Source: a virus. From it: 64,000 bases of DNA. The stretch lies in the IMG/VR virus record IMGVR_UViG_3300037141_000279, positions 32,296 to 96,295 of that record. The stretch is one strand, 5' to 3'. A program made the translations under genes and the position numbers. Below, one piece after another: positions 49,349 to 56,236 of the stretch. The notes below the pieces were generated by a model. It was not told the DNA's origin, did no database searches, and saw only the letters and a program-made list of their open reading frames with translations. How positions within the stretch are numbered: the stretch's first letter is position 1; each line of letters opens with the position of its first letter.

Positions 49349-49834
49349 TCAAACTTTCTTGAACGAAGTCAAGTACGAAATTGCCGATTCTAAAATTTCG
49401 ACGCTGTCATGAGCCGAGCCCAGAAGCGTGTTGCAGTTTGTGCAAAGCCTGCCGCGTCTGCATTTGTCACAGGCTGTCTTTTCGGGACAGCATCCGTGCC
49501 TATGGTCTTGTGCAAGTTTGCATCGACCTTGTTGGGGTCTTTTGCAGATGTCGCACAAAAGCGGTGCTTCGTACTGTTCGCGAGTCAATCCATATCGGTT
49601 GGCGTTTTGATCTCGTTTATAATCCGCCACTTTTTCTGGATGTCTCGCCCGCCAGTCTCGCTGCGTTTCAAGTTTGCGAGTCTTGCGTTCGGTTTCGGAT
49701 TTTTTCGGTTTCAGCGATTGCTGGAGTGCGGCACCCGCTAAAACCATCCGACCTTCTGCGTATGCTCTTGCGAGCGATTCGCTTTGTTTCCGCCGAGTTT
49801 CTTCGGACGGAACGTACCCTTTACGTTGACCCAT
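49349..49834 (-). CDS. endonuclease VII-like homing endonuclease
   Basis: 161 residues, ATG 49834 with GGGAG upstream. The N-terminal NUMOD3-like helix (PSEETRRKQSESLARAYAEG) is fused to an endonuclease VII-type core: LLCDICKRPQQG, KLAQDHRHGCC, ACDKCRRGRLCTNCNTLLGSA. Extra Cys residues suggest two zinc sites. Placed between capsid and decoration genes. The NUMOD3 helix is more usual in GIY-YIG enzymes, so this is a domain chimera. Confidence 0.85.
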   Translation of the reverse strand: MGQRKGYVPSEETRRKQSESLARAYAEGRMVLAGAALQQSLKPKKSETERKTRKLETQRDWRARHPEKVADYKRDQNANRYGLTREQYEAPLLCDICKRPQQGRCKLAQDHRHGCCPEKTACDKCRRGRLCTNCNTLLGSAHDSVEILESAISYLTSFKKV

Positions 49835-49844
49835 TTTCTCTCCC

Positions 49845-49864
49845 TACTTATGGAAGAGAAAGTC
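49845..49864 (-). promoter_or_regulatory. late-gene bipartite motif, copy 7
   Basis: Minus strand GACT, TTCTCTTC, CATAAGTA, just after the capsid stop (49873) and before GGGAG and ATG 49834. Confidence 0.6.
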
Positions 49865-49872
49865 AGAATATA

Positions 49873-50862
49873 CTAGACAGCACTCACTTCGCCGCGAACC
49901 CTGCGGAAACCTGGTGTATTATTGGTGTTCGGTCGGGCCACAACGCCAAGGAACCAGTCGTAGCTCACGATTGCTCGTGTCTGCAACATCGGGTTCGAAA
50001 GATCGATGTCGTTATCGCCGAAGGCCTTCACGTTCACCTTGAAGCTGGGATTGCGCGGGACCTTGTTACCAAGTAACTCACTCGCCATCATTGCTTCACG
50101 ACCTACAACATAAGTCGCGTAGCCCGTTTTCCCTGTCGAGGGATAGTTGGCGTAAGTCGGCACGGTCTGCGTGCGGATGATGCGGACGCCGCTCCACTCC
50201 AGCACGGTGTAGCCGCGAGTCATGTCCGATTTCAGGACGGACGCGCCAGCTTCCGAACGCTTGAGTGTGTCGACTGCTGACCCTGCGCTGTTGTCTGACA
50301 TGAAGTCGTACACGACGTAGGGGTGCATGGCCGAGGTGTAGAGCCCACCATCGCGACCAGGAACTGCGTTGCCCATCAACTGGGATTCGCACTTGCGGAT
50401 CGTGTTGGAAAGCATGAATTCGTTGTCGAGCAAATCGATGCGGGCAGAAGCCTGGGCGGTTGCAGCGGCTTCAAAGCCGTTGATCGCGATCAGGTTGCTG
50501 GTCAGCGCGCCGCGATAGGACAGGTTGCGGCTGGCATCCAGCGTGATGTCCGCGAGGAACATTTGCTGGGCGACGTTCGAGATGCTGATCCAGTCACCGT
50601 ATTCGTCGGCGAAAGCATCGCTGAACACTTGGTTCAGTTGGAGCGACGGTCCAGGGATTCCTTCGGACAGATCGTAGGTCGCAGCAGCGAACGGGGTCTG
50701 CCCGTAGAACTGGAGCGTCCGACCCGACCGACGGGGCAGAGGACGGAAGTCGCACAATTCCTCTAAGAAGGGAGTATTGAGCTGCCACTCAAGGATCGCA
50801 GTGCGATCATAGGCAATTTGCGGGAAAGCAGCAAGCGTTGTAGATTGGACTCCAGGCGGCAA
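49873..50862 (-). CDS. major capsid protein, N4-gp56 family
   Basis: 329 residues. The best frame opens with TTG 50862 (MPPGVQSTTLAAFPQIAYDR); GAGGG lies upstream but spacing is loose, so the exact start is uncertain. Family features: AYDRTAILEWQLNTPFLEEL, LPRRSGRTLQFYGQTPFAAA, TYDLSEGIPGPS, DEYGDWISISNVAQQMFL and GREAMMASELLG. The N4-gp56 family has an HK97-type fold. Flanked by the scaffold-like gene upstream and a decoration-like gene downstream, with endonuclease genes on both sides. Confidence 0.88.
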   Translation of the reverse strand: MPPGVQSTTLAAFPQIAYDRTAILEWQLNTPFLEELCDFRPLPRRSGRTLQFYGQTPFAAATYDLSEGIPGPSLQLNQVFSDAFADEYGDWISISNVAQQMFLADITLDASRNLSYRGALTSNLIAINGFEAAATAQASARIDLLDNEFMLSNTIRKCESQLMGNAVPGRDGGLYTSAMHPYVVYDFMSDNSAGSAVDTLKRSEAGASVLKSDMTRGYTVLEWSGVRIIRTQTVPTYANYPSTGKTGYATYVVGREAMMASELLGNKVPRNPSFKVNVKAFGDNDIDLSNPMLQTRAIVSYDWFLGVVARPNTNNTPGFRRVRGEVSAV

Positions 50863-50932
50863 AATCGTATAGGTACCCTCTTAATCCCCAGTTGGGATTT
50901 TTCGGAAGGTATCTTGCTCAAGGACAGCCTTC

Positions 50933-50952
50933 TATCTATGAAACAGATAGTC
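50933..50952 (-). promoter_or_regulatory. late-gene bipartite motif, copy 8
   Basis: Minus strand GACT, ATCTGTTT, CATAGATA, overlapping the stop of the HNH gene and 71 bp before the capsid start. The capsid leader also holds a small hairpin (AATCCC/GGGATT, about 50881-50897). Confidence 0.6.
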
Positions 50953-51374
50953 TAAAACTTCACACGCACTCGCAAAATTTCCTTCTTGTGGTTGTGGTTA
51001 CAGCAAAGGGTTTGGTATCCTGAAGGGTAGTTTTCATTGCGTAATCGGCGATATAATTCATGCCCTTTATCTTTGTTAAAGGCGGCGCGGCGCTCTTGCG
51101 CCCCATTGTCATTCACATGGTCGAGCACAAGCATGTCAATATCTGTAATCTCACACCCTGCCCAAGAGCATTGCATCTTTTGCTGCGGACCATAATGAGA
51201 TAGAACATCTGTTTTAATAGTAGTTCTGGATTTCACGGTATACTGCTGCACCTTTGGTGCTCTGCGGTCATAGACACATTGCCGACAGATGCCCGCGTTT
51301 CTTGAATGAAATTTTTCGGGGTCTATCTCGCCGCACTTGCAAATTCGTGGTTTCCTGCTACCTTTTGCTGCCAT
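50952..51374 (-). CDS. HNH homing endonuclease upstream of the capsid gene
   Basis: 140 residues, ATG 51374 (GGGAGG upstream). N-terminal zinc pair (RICKCGEID, GICRQCVYDRRA), linker, then HNH core: CSWAGCEITDIDMLVLDHVND, SGYQTLCCNHNHKKEI. It shares its second half with the HNH gene at 53063 (CSWPAC...DIDMLCLDHINNNG), so the two are paralogues that invaded both sides of the scaffold gene. Confidence 0.87.
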   Translation of the reverse strand: MAAKGSRKPRICKCGEIDPEKFHSRNAGICRQCVYDRRAPKVQQYTVKSRTTIKTDVLSHYGPQQKMQCSWAGCEITDIDMLVLDHVNDNGAQERRAAFNKDKGHELYRRLRNENYPSGYQTLCCNHNHKKEILRVRVKF

Positions 51375-51467
51375 CGTTTCCTCCCTTAAAGGAACCTGAG
51401 CGGGGGGCTGTTAAGGGCAGCCCCTCGTCTCGGCTAAAAGATGGTGTCGGATCAGGACACCAAACTC

Positions 51468-51496
51468 ATGATACTCTTGCCCGATAAAACTGTCAA
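51468..51496 (-). promoter_or_regulatory. sigma70-type promoter before HNH and capsid genes
   Basis: Minus strand TTGACA (51491-51496), 17 bp, TATCAT (51468-51473). The transcript would begin with a small hairpin (GGTGTC-CTGATCC-GACACC, 51443-51461), and a second GC-rich hairpin (GGGGCTG/CAGCCCC, near 51402-51423) precedes the HNH start. Confidence 0.7.
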
Positions 51497-51511
51497 GAGA
51501 AATCTTTACGC

Positions 51512-52561
51512 CTACTTGCGATTATACGTTTCATACAGCGCCGCGTCAGGATGTTTTCCAGCCGCAATTTGCGAGTCTTTCCACGCAGCCATGATCTCTT
51601 GCGGTGATGCATTTTCCGCAAGCGTAGCCGCTGCTTTTTCAGCATCCGTTCTGGTCGGAGTAGCAGGTGCCGCAGCGCCGCCGCTCACGCCAGAACTTTG
51701 ACCGAAGAGCGAAGAGGACGATGCCGCCACGCGCGCGGGGACTACGGGAGTCACAACCGCAGCAGGAGCAACCACAGCAGCAGGGGCTGCAACAGCAGCA
51801 GGCGGTGTGTATGGAAACACAATGTTGCTTGCTTTCATTGATTGAAACGCTTGAGCCAGCGCGGCGACTTTATCTGTCGCTTCCGTCAACTCGAGCGCAG
51901 CGATTTCGCGACCGATCAGTTTCAAATTCTGGTCACCTCCAGGCCAGTCATGCCCTGCGGGACCAGTTCGGAATTCTTCAGCGGCAGCCGCCCACGACTG
52001 CTCTTCTCTGTTGCTCTCGTTCTGTTCAATCACAGCCTTCAAAGATGCAACAGGTACGCCTTGCTTGGCGAGGTATTCAGTCATCGCGCCCGATTGTTCA
52101 ATGTAATCGGCTGCGGTAATTTCACCACGTTTGAATTTCAATTCCAGTTCAATCTTGGCTTCCGCCTCGGCAGCCGCAGCTTGCGCGGCGATGGCGGGAT
52201 CAACCACAGGCACAACGGGAGCCGCTTCATTCGGCTGCACTGCGTATGCGATCTTGTATGCATTGAGAACAGCGCGATCCAGTTCAACTTCACTCAGCGC
52301 TTTGAAGGTGAATTCGTGCCCACCGATAGTCTCGGTACGCGAGAGTAGCACAGATGTTTCACCAACTGCAGCAGCGTCGGCAGCCTCTTTTTCAGCCGCT
52401 TTGTCCGCCGCCGCCTGGGCGGCAGTAGCCGTCGCAGCCGTGGCGTCCTGCTTCGCCAGTTCAGTCTGCACCGCTGCGCGGATATCGGCAGGGTTCATAG
52501 AGGCGAGAATCGCTTGGGTCAGTTCTTCGTTCGTCGGGATAGTGCGTGCATCAGTGCTCAT
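51512..52561 (-). CDS. scaffold-like head assembly protein
   Basis: 349 residues from ATG 52561 (GAGGAG upstream). Highly helical and Ala/Glu/Gln-rich, with no Cys: EELTQAILASMNPADIRAAV, a long Ala coiled coil, IELELKFKRGEITAADYIEQ, then a Pro/Val/Ala-rich linker and a C-terminal helical segment (TDAEKAAATLAENASPQEIM, AWKDSQIAAGKHPDAALYET). Composition and its place between the portal and capsid genes match a scaffolding protein. No protease motif is visible. Confidence 0.65.
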   Translation of the reverse strand: MSTDARTIPTNEELTQAILASMNPADIRAAVQTELAKQDATAATATAAQAAADKAAEKEAADAAAVGETSVLLSRTETIGGHEFTFKALSEVELDRAVLNAYKIAYAVQPNEAAPVVPVVDPAIAAQAAAAEAEAKIELELKFKRGEITAADYIEQSGAMTEYLAKQGVPVASLKAVIEQNESNREEQSWAAAAEEFRTGPAGHDWPGGDQNLKLIGREIAALELTEATDKVAALAQAFQSMKASNIVFPYTPPAAVAAPAAVVAPAAVVTPVVPARVAASSSSLFGQSSGVSGGAAAPATPTRTDAEKAAATLAENASPQEIMAAWKDSQIAAGKHPDAALYETYNRK

Positions 52562-52588
52562 GGTGGTATGCTCCTCGAAAATACGCTT

Positions 52589-52608
52589 CACTTATGGAAT
52601 GGATAGTC
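52589..52608 (-). promoter_or_regulatory. late-gene bipartite motif, copy 9
   Basis: Minus strand GACT, ATCCATTC, CATAAGTG, about 28 bp before the scaffold-like start and with no endonuclease between, arguing for a role in expressing that gene. Confidence 0.65.
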
Positions 52609-52634
52609 TAAAACTGTAATAAGATTTCAGCAGA

Positions 52635-53066
52635 TCAATAGCTTCCAGGCGAACGCTGGTCGGCATCCATCGTCTCGAAGTTTTGCAGGACATGCTGGCG
52701 AACGAGGTCCCCTTGATCCATCATTTCGGTGGCGGTCATCGCGGGCATAGTTGGGAGCGTCGCCTTGGCTTCATCAAGTCCCGCTTGAATTGCGTTCTGC
52801 ATGCGTGTGATCAAGGCTTGATGCATTTCTTTTGCGGCTTGCATGCGAACCTTTAAGACGATGATCTGTTGTGAATCCCATCCACCAAAATCAGCACAAG
52901 TGTCGGCAGCATCTTGCACGAGGGTTTGAGACAGGCGAAGCAAATCCAAAAATCCTGGATGAGATCGCAAGCCAAGAAGGCGATTAGCCCTTTCGATGTT
53001 TGGTGTTGTTGCGGGTATAAAGGGAGAACCTGCCTCCGAAATCGGAATCGTTGGATTGTCGCTCAT
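52635..53066 (-). CDS. helical head-region protein
   Basis: 143 residues; ATG 53066 overlaps the HNH stop (ATGA) with GAGG upstream. Contains LLGLRSHPGFLDLLRLSQTL, WDSQQIIVLKVRMQAAKEMHQALI and MMDQGDLVRQHVLQNFETMD. Helical with Gln/Met-rich surfaces. Located between portal and scaffold genes, so a portal-associated or small assembly factor is plausible; unknown otherwise. Confidence 0.6.
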   Translation of the reverse strand: MSDNPTIPISEAGSPFIPATTPNIERANRLLGLRSHPGFLDLLRLSQTLVQDAADTCADFGGWDSQQIIVLKVRMQAAKEMHQALITRMQNAIQAGLDEAKATLPTMPAMTATEMMDQGDLVRQHVLQNFETMDADQRSPGSY

Positions 53067-53416
53067 AGCAAGCCTCGGCATCTAAGAATTTCTTTTTTCT
53101 GATTGTGATTAAAGCACATGGTCTGAAAGCCTGCAGGAAAGCCACCCGTACGAAGCAGGGTGTAAATTGACATACCTGCACCTGGGGTTTTTCTGTCGTC
53201 CTTGCCGTTGTTGTTTATGTGATCTAGGCATAGCATGTCAATATCCGTCACGGGGCATGCAGGCCAAGAGCATCCCAGTATTTGGTTGGGGCTGTAATGC
53301 GTGAGCGTTTCTTGTTTGAGTTTGACACGATATGCAGTACGAACCGCTAGGTGCCTAGTCGTGTCTTTCAACCAATATGCATTGGATTTGCTTCCTGGTT
53401 TTTGTGGTCTGCCCAT
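53063..53416 (-). CDS. HNH homing endonuclease with consensus leaderless promoter
   Basis: 117 residues, ATG 53416. Basic start (MGRPQKPGSKSNAYWLKDT), then LGCSWPACPVTDIDMLCLDHINNNG and GFQTMCFNHNQKKEILR, an HNH core with one CxxxxC pair. Paralogue of the HNH at 50952 but lacking its N-terminal zinc pair. The -10 box ends 5 bases before the ATG and there is no ribosome binding site. Confidence 0.85.
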   Translation of the reverse strand: MGRPQKPGSKSNAYWLKDTTRHLAVRTAYRVKLKQETLTHYSPNQILGCSWPACPVTDIDMLCLDHINNNGKDDRKTPGAGMSIYTLLRTGGFPAGFQTMCFNHNQKKEILRCRGLL

Positions 53417-53421
53417 GATTA

Positions 53422-53450
53422 ATTATACCGACCCCCGAAGGTCTTGTCAA
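53422..53450 (-). promoter_or_regulatory. perfect-consensus sigma70 promoter, leaderless geometry
   Basis: Minus strand TTGACA (53445-53450), 17 bp, TATAAT (53422-53427), then TAATC and ATG 53416. It directly follows the portal stop (53454). Transcription should start at or next to the A of the ATG. Confidence 0.85.
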
Positions 53451-53453
53451 GCA

Positions 53454-55682
53454 CTAAAATACTGCTTTGTCCATAGTCGCGAACGCACCCTTGGCTGCCC
53501 GATCCATTCCCGCAGCTTGCGGTGTTGCGGCTTGCGCCTTCTCACGGGCTAGTTCCAAATCGTTGTTCTGATCGGTGCCCTTACCTTGTTCCTTCAAGGT
53601 GTGCTTGCCTGTCTCGACCAGCATGCGGTTCTCCGCGGCGTTGTTGTCCACATCTTTCTTCACTTCGCCTTGAGCCTTCACGATCCCCAGCTTGCCCTGC
53701 ATTGCGGCCTGCTGCGTGTTCGCCATCATGCGCTGCTTGTCGCTGTCGTCCATCGGGACGATGATCTTTTCCTTGTACGGCACGCCGAAGGAATCGTACA
53801 GTGCTTCGAACATCGCATTGTAGTCCAGTTTCATCGCTTGGACTGCGAGGTTCTCAACAGTCCCTGGAGACTGCAGGAATGTCTGCAAGATACCCATGTA
53901 CTTGTTCAAGGCTTCGCGTGACGCAAGTTTGGTACCCGCAGAGATGTCGACACGATACGTGCCATTCAAAATATCCAACGGAGTGGCTTTGAACGCCGAT
54001 CCGAGAGCATCCGACAACAGCCCGCGAATTTGCGACGGCTTCAATTTCTGGTTTTGCTCCATGCAGAATTCAAGGAACGGAATGAACACTTGTTCCGAGA
54101 TTACGTCGACCAAATCCTGCAACTTCACAGATTCGCCGCCCGTTACCGCTGCGACGCCGCCTGGAGTGCGCATATCGCCCGCTGCGCCAGGATTTGAGCC
54201 CATGGTGCTCGGACCTGCGCCTGAAATGCTCGCCGCCCATGCTTTCATCTGTGCTATGACCGCCAAAGGTTCTTGCGCGTTCACTGAGTTGCGCGTGAGG
54301 GGCTTGATTTCTCCCTGCGCATCACTTTTGAAGATTTTTCCTGGGAAAATCCACTGTGCCTGCGCGGAATTGTTCGCGCCAGCAGGTGACGTGTAAGTTC
54401 CCATCAAATTCAAGTTCATGTCGTCCAAAAACGCGTTGATGACGCCCTGGCAGACGCGTTGGAAGTCGGTCAGCCAATAAGCAATGCCGTAGCCGTGCGC
54501 GGAGTCAGGCGCATTGCGGAAACAGAAGCCCAAAAACGGGACGCGACCGAAATTATGCGTTTCGTTCAGAAGAATGTACTCTTTTCCGAGCACGACGCAA
54601 TGCCGAGTGGCCGTCCAGTAGTCAAATATCTCAAATTTGCGCATCAACGGGTCGTGCGCGGTGCGTTCGGTGTAATTTTCGGGCAGCGCCTTCTGTGGCG
54701 TGGTCGTTTGCTGAAAAATTGGGTTTCCAGTATTCGATCCGAGCGTTTCCAGCGGGTTTGTAGCGGACTGACTCTGCATTTGCGGAGTCGTCAACTTCAC
54801 AATCTGTTCGCGGGTGGGAATCTTCCAGCCGTCGGTGTGCCGCAGCGCATCGAGGTCGTAACCTGTCGAGTAAATAATGCGTCCGAACCATTCCGCAACG
54901 CGGGGATCGCCGCGGCGCAGGTCGGGGGCGTAGCGGGCGCGCCGAATAGGCACATGCTCCAGCTTCGGCATGTTGATTTCGATGATGCTGACCACTTTTT
55001 CTTCAATATCGTCTTCATCAATGTCAGGTACATTGAATAGAACGCCGTTGATGGATGTAGACACATCATGGCGCTTCTGAACTTTCTTGATGATATTCTT
55101 TTTTATCTTCTGCCAGCCGTAATGCGCGACGCCGAACCCATAAAACAGTCCGTCGTACGTGATTTCCCGCATTTCAGTTTTGGCTGAGACGCCTTTGTAC
55201 CCACAGGTCTTCAATTGCGCGTTCAAAATAGCTTGCTGGGCCTCGGCGCACTCCAAAGGTGTGCCTGAAGTTGCATCTATCTTGAAAGACTGGTATCCGC
55301 CGAGCAATGTTTGGTTAACGACGCTGTGAATGCTGTAAAATTGTTCTGCGACGAGAGGCACGCCGAGGTGAGAACGCAATTGATCGCTGCCCTTCCACTT
55401 GACGGGGTCGACCCAGGCGCGCAACATGATCTCGGCGAGGTTCCATCTGCCGATTAACCCTCTAGTTGCAATGAATGATTCACTCTCTTCTCGGTTGAGG
55501 TTCGCCTCTTTAAGAAGGCTGAGATCAGATCGAGATTGGTCAGGAAAAGCAACCTCAGTAGGTCCAATAGGCAGTGCTAACTCACCATAAGGCTTCGCCC
55601 CAGGAAGGTCGAGAATCCGCATCTGGCCAGAATCTACGAAGTGCGAGGTCGAATCGATGTCTTTTTTGTATTCGTCAGCCAC
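53454..55682 (-). CDS. portal protein
   Basis: 742 residues from GTG 55682, just after the upstream stop. Large portal with the expected organisation: an N-terminal wing (LIGRWNLAEIMLRAWVDP, VVNQTLLGGYQSFKID), a central region with HVPIRRARYAPDLRRGDPRV and HDPLMRKFEIFDYWTATRHC, and a crown segment (FGRVPFLGFCFRNAPDSAHG, GVINAFLDDMNLNLM), then a helical Gln/Lys-rich C-terminus (KQRMMANTQQAAMQGKLGIV). The portal is the DNA gate and the terminase docking ring. Adjacent to terminase (with an endonuclease between). Confidence 0.85.
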   Translation of the reverse strand: MADEYKKDIDSTSHFVDSGQMRILDLPGAKPYGELALPIGPTEVAFPDQSRSDLSLLKEANLNREESESFIATRGLIGRWNLAEIMLRAWVDPVKWKGSDQLRSHLGVPLVAEQFYSIHSVVNQTLLGGYQSFKIDATSGTPLECAEAQQAILNAQLKTCGYKGVSAKTEMREITYDGLFYGFGVAHYGWQKIKKNIIKKVQKRHDVSTSINGVLFNVPDIDEDDIEEKVVSIIEINMPKLEHVPIRRARYAPDLRRGDPRVAEWFGRIIYSTGYDLDALRHTDGWKIPTREQIVKLTTPQMQSQSATNPLETLGSNTGNPIFQQTTTPQKALPENYTERTAHDPLMRKFEIFDYWTATRHCVVLGKEYILLNETHNFGRVPFLGFCFRNAPDSAHGYGIAYWLTDFQRVCQGVINAFLDDMNLNLMGTYTSPAGANNSAQAQWIFPGKIFKSDAQGEIKPLTRNSVNAQEPLAVIAQMKAWAASISGAGPSTMGSNPGAAGDMRTPGGVAAVTGGESVKLQDLVDVISEQVFIPFLEFCMEQNQKLKPSQIRGLLSDALGSAFKATPLDILNGTYRVDISAGTKLASREALNKYMGILQTFLQSPGTVENLAVQAMKLDYNAMFEALYDSFGVPYKEKIIVPMDDSDKQRMMANTQQAAMQGKLGIVKAQGEVKKDVDNNAAENRMLVETGKHTLKEQGKGTDQNNDLELAREKAQAATPQAAGMDRAAKGAFATMDKAVF

Positions 55683-55683
55683 T

Positions 55684-56205
55684 TTAGCCCCACGCAACAG
55701 TGTTCAAAAATTTAGTTAAGGATTCTTTTGCCTTTGATTCGGCGGACATTGTAAAACCGCCTCTTGCTTGTCGGGTAGCAACTCGTTTAGCGATCACATC
55801 GTCCGACCAGACTCGCCCTTTATGCATCTGTGCTAAGTTCTTTTTGAACTCAGGAGACCGAGCGGGTCCTGCCCCGAGTTTGCGACCCAAACGACTAAGA
55901 GACATGCTGGTTTTGGCTTTCTGTGTATGTCGGTACCCACTAATGCCTTCACCACCATCGGACATATTGCGGAGGCAGCCCAAGCCAAGGTCTTTGCGAC
56001 CAAAAAACCGAATCAAACCACGCTCAAACTCAAATGCGGCATCCTCATTCACCTGCGGAAACACCACAATCCGAGAACGATCTGTCGGAGGGTGCTGGCG
56101 ATGCCCGATTCCTTTAATAAACGCCCTATTTCCACACCCTTTGCCTGCATAGTAGGGTGTTCTGTCGTCCCGAAGCCACAGATAGGCATAGAATTGGGCG
56201 CTCAT
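55684..56205 (-). CDS. GIY-YIG homing endonuclease between terminase and portal
   Basis: 173 residues from ATG 56205 (GTG 56214 is an alternative). Begins MSAQFYAYLWLRDDRTPYYAG; GNRAFI, DRSRIVVFPQ, ERGLIRFFGRKDLGLGCLRN and GGEGISG follow, as in the paralogue at 10626. C-terminal basic helices (HTQKAKTSMSLSRLG, SAESKAKESLTKFL). The late motif directly precedes its start. Confidence 0.88.
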   Translation of the reverse strand: MSAQFYAYLWLRDDRTPYYAGKGCGNRAFIKGIGHRQHPPTDRSRIVVFPQVNEDAAFEFERGLIRFFGRKDLGLGCLRNMSDGGEGISGYRHTQKAKTSMSLSRLGRKLGAGPARSPEFKKNLAQMHKGRVWSDDVIAKRVATRQARGGFTMSAESKAKESLTKFLNTVAWG

Positions 56206-56211
56206 ACCATT

Positions 56212-56231
56212 CACTTATGGAACCAAAAGTC
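56212..56231 (-). promoter_or_regulatory. late-gene bipartite motif, copy 10
   Basis: Minus strand GACT, TTTGGTTC, CATAAGTG, starting 6 bp after the terminase stop and ending at the endonuclease start. The 8-base core is identical to copy 2. Confidence 0.6.
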
Positions 56232-56236
56232 TTGTT

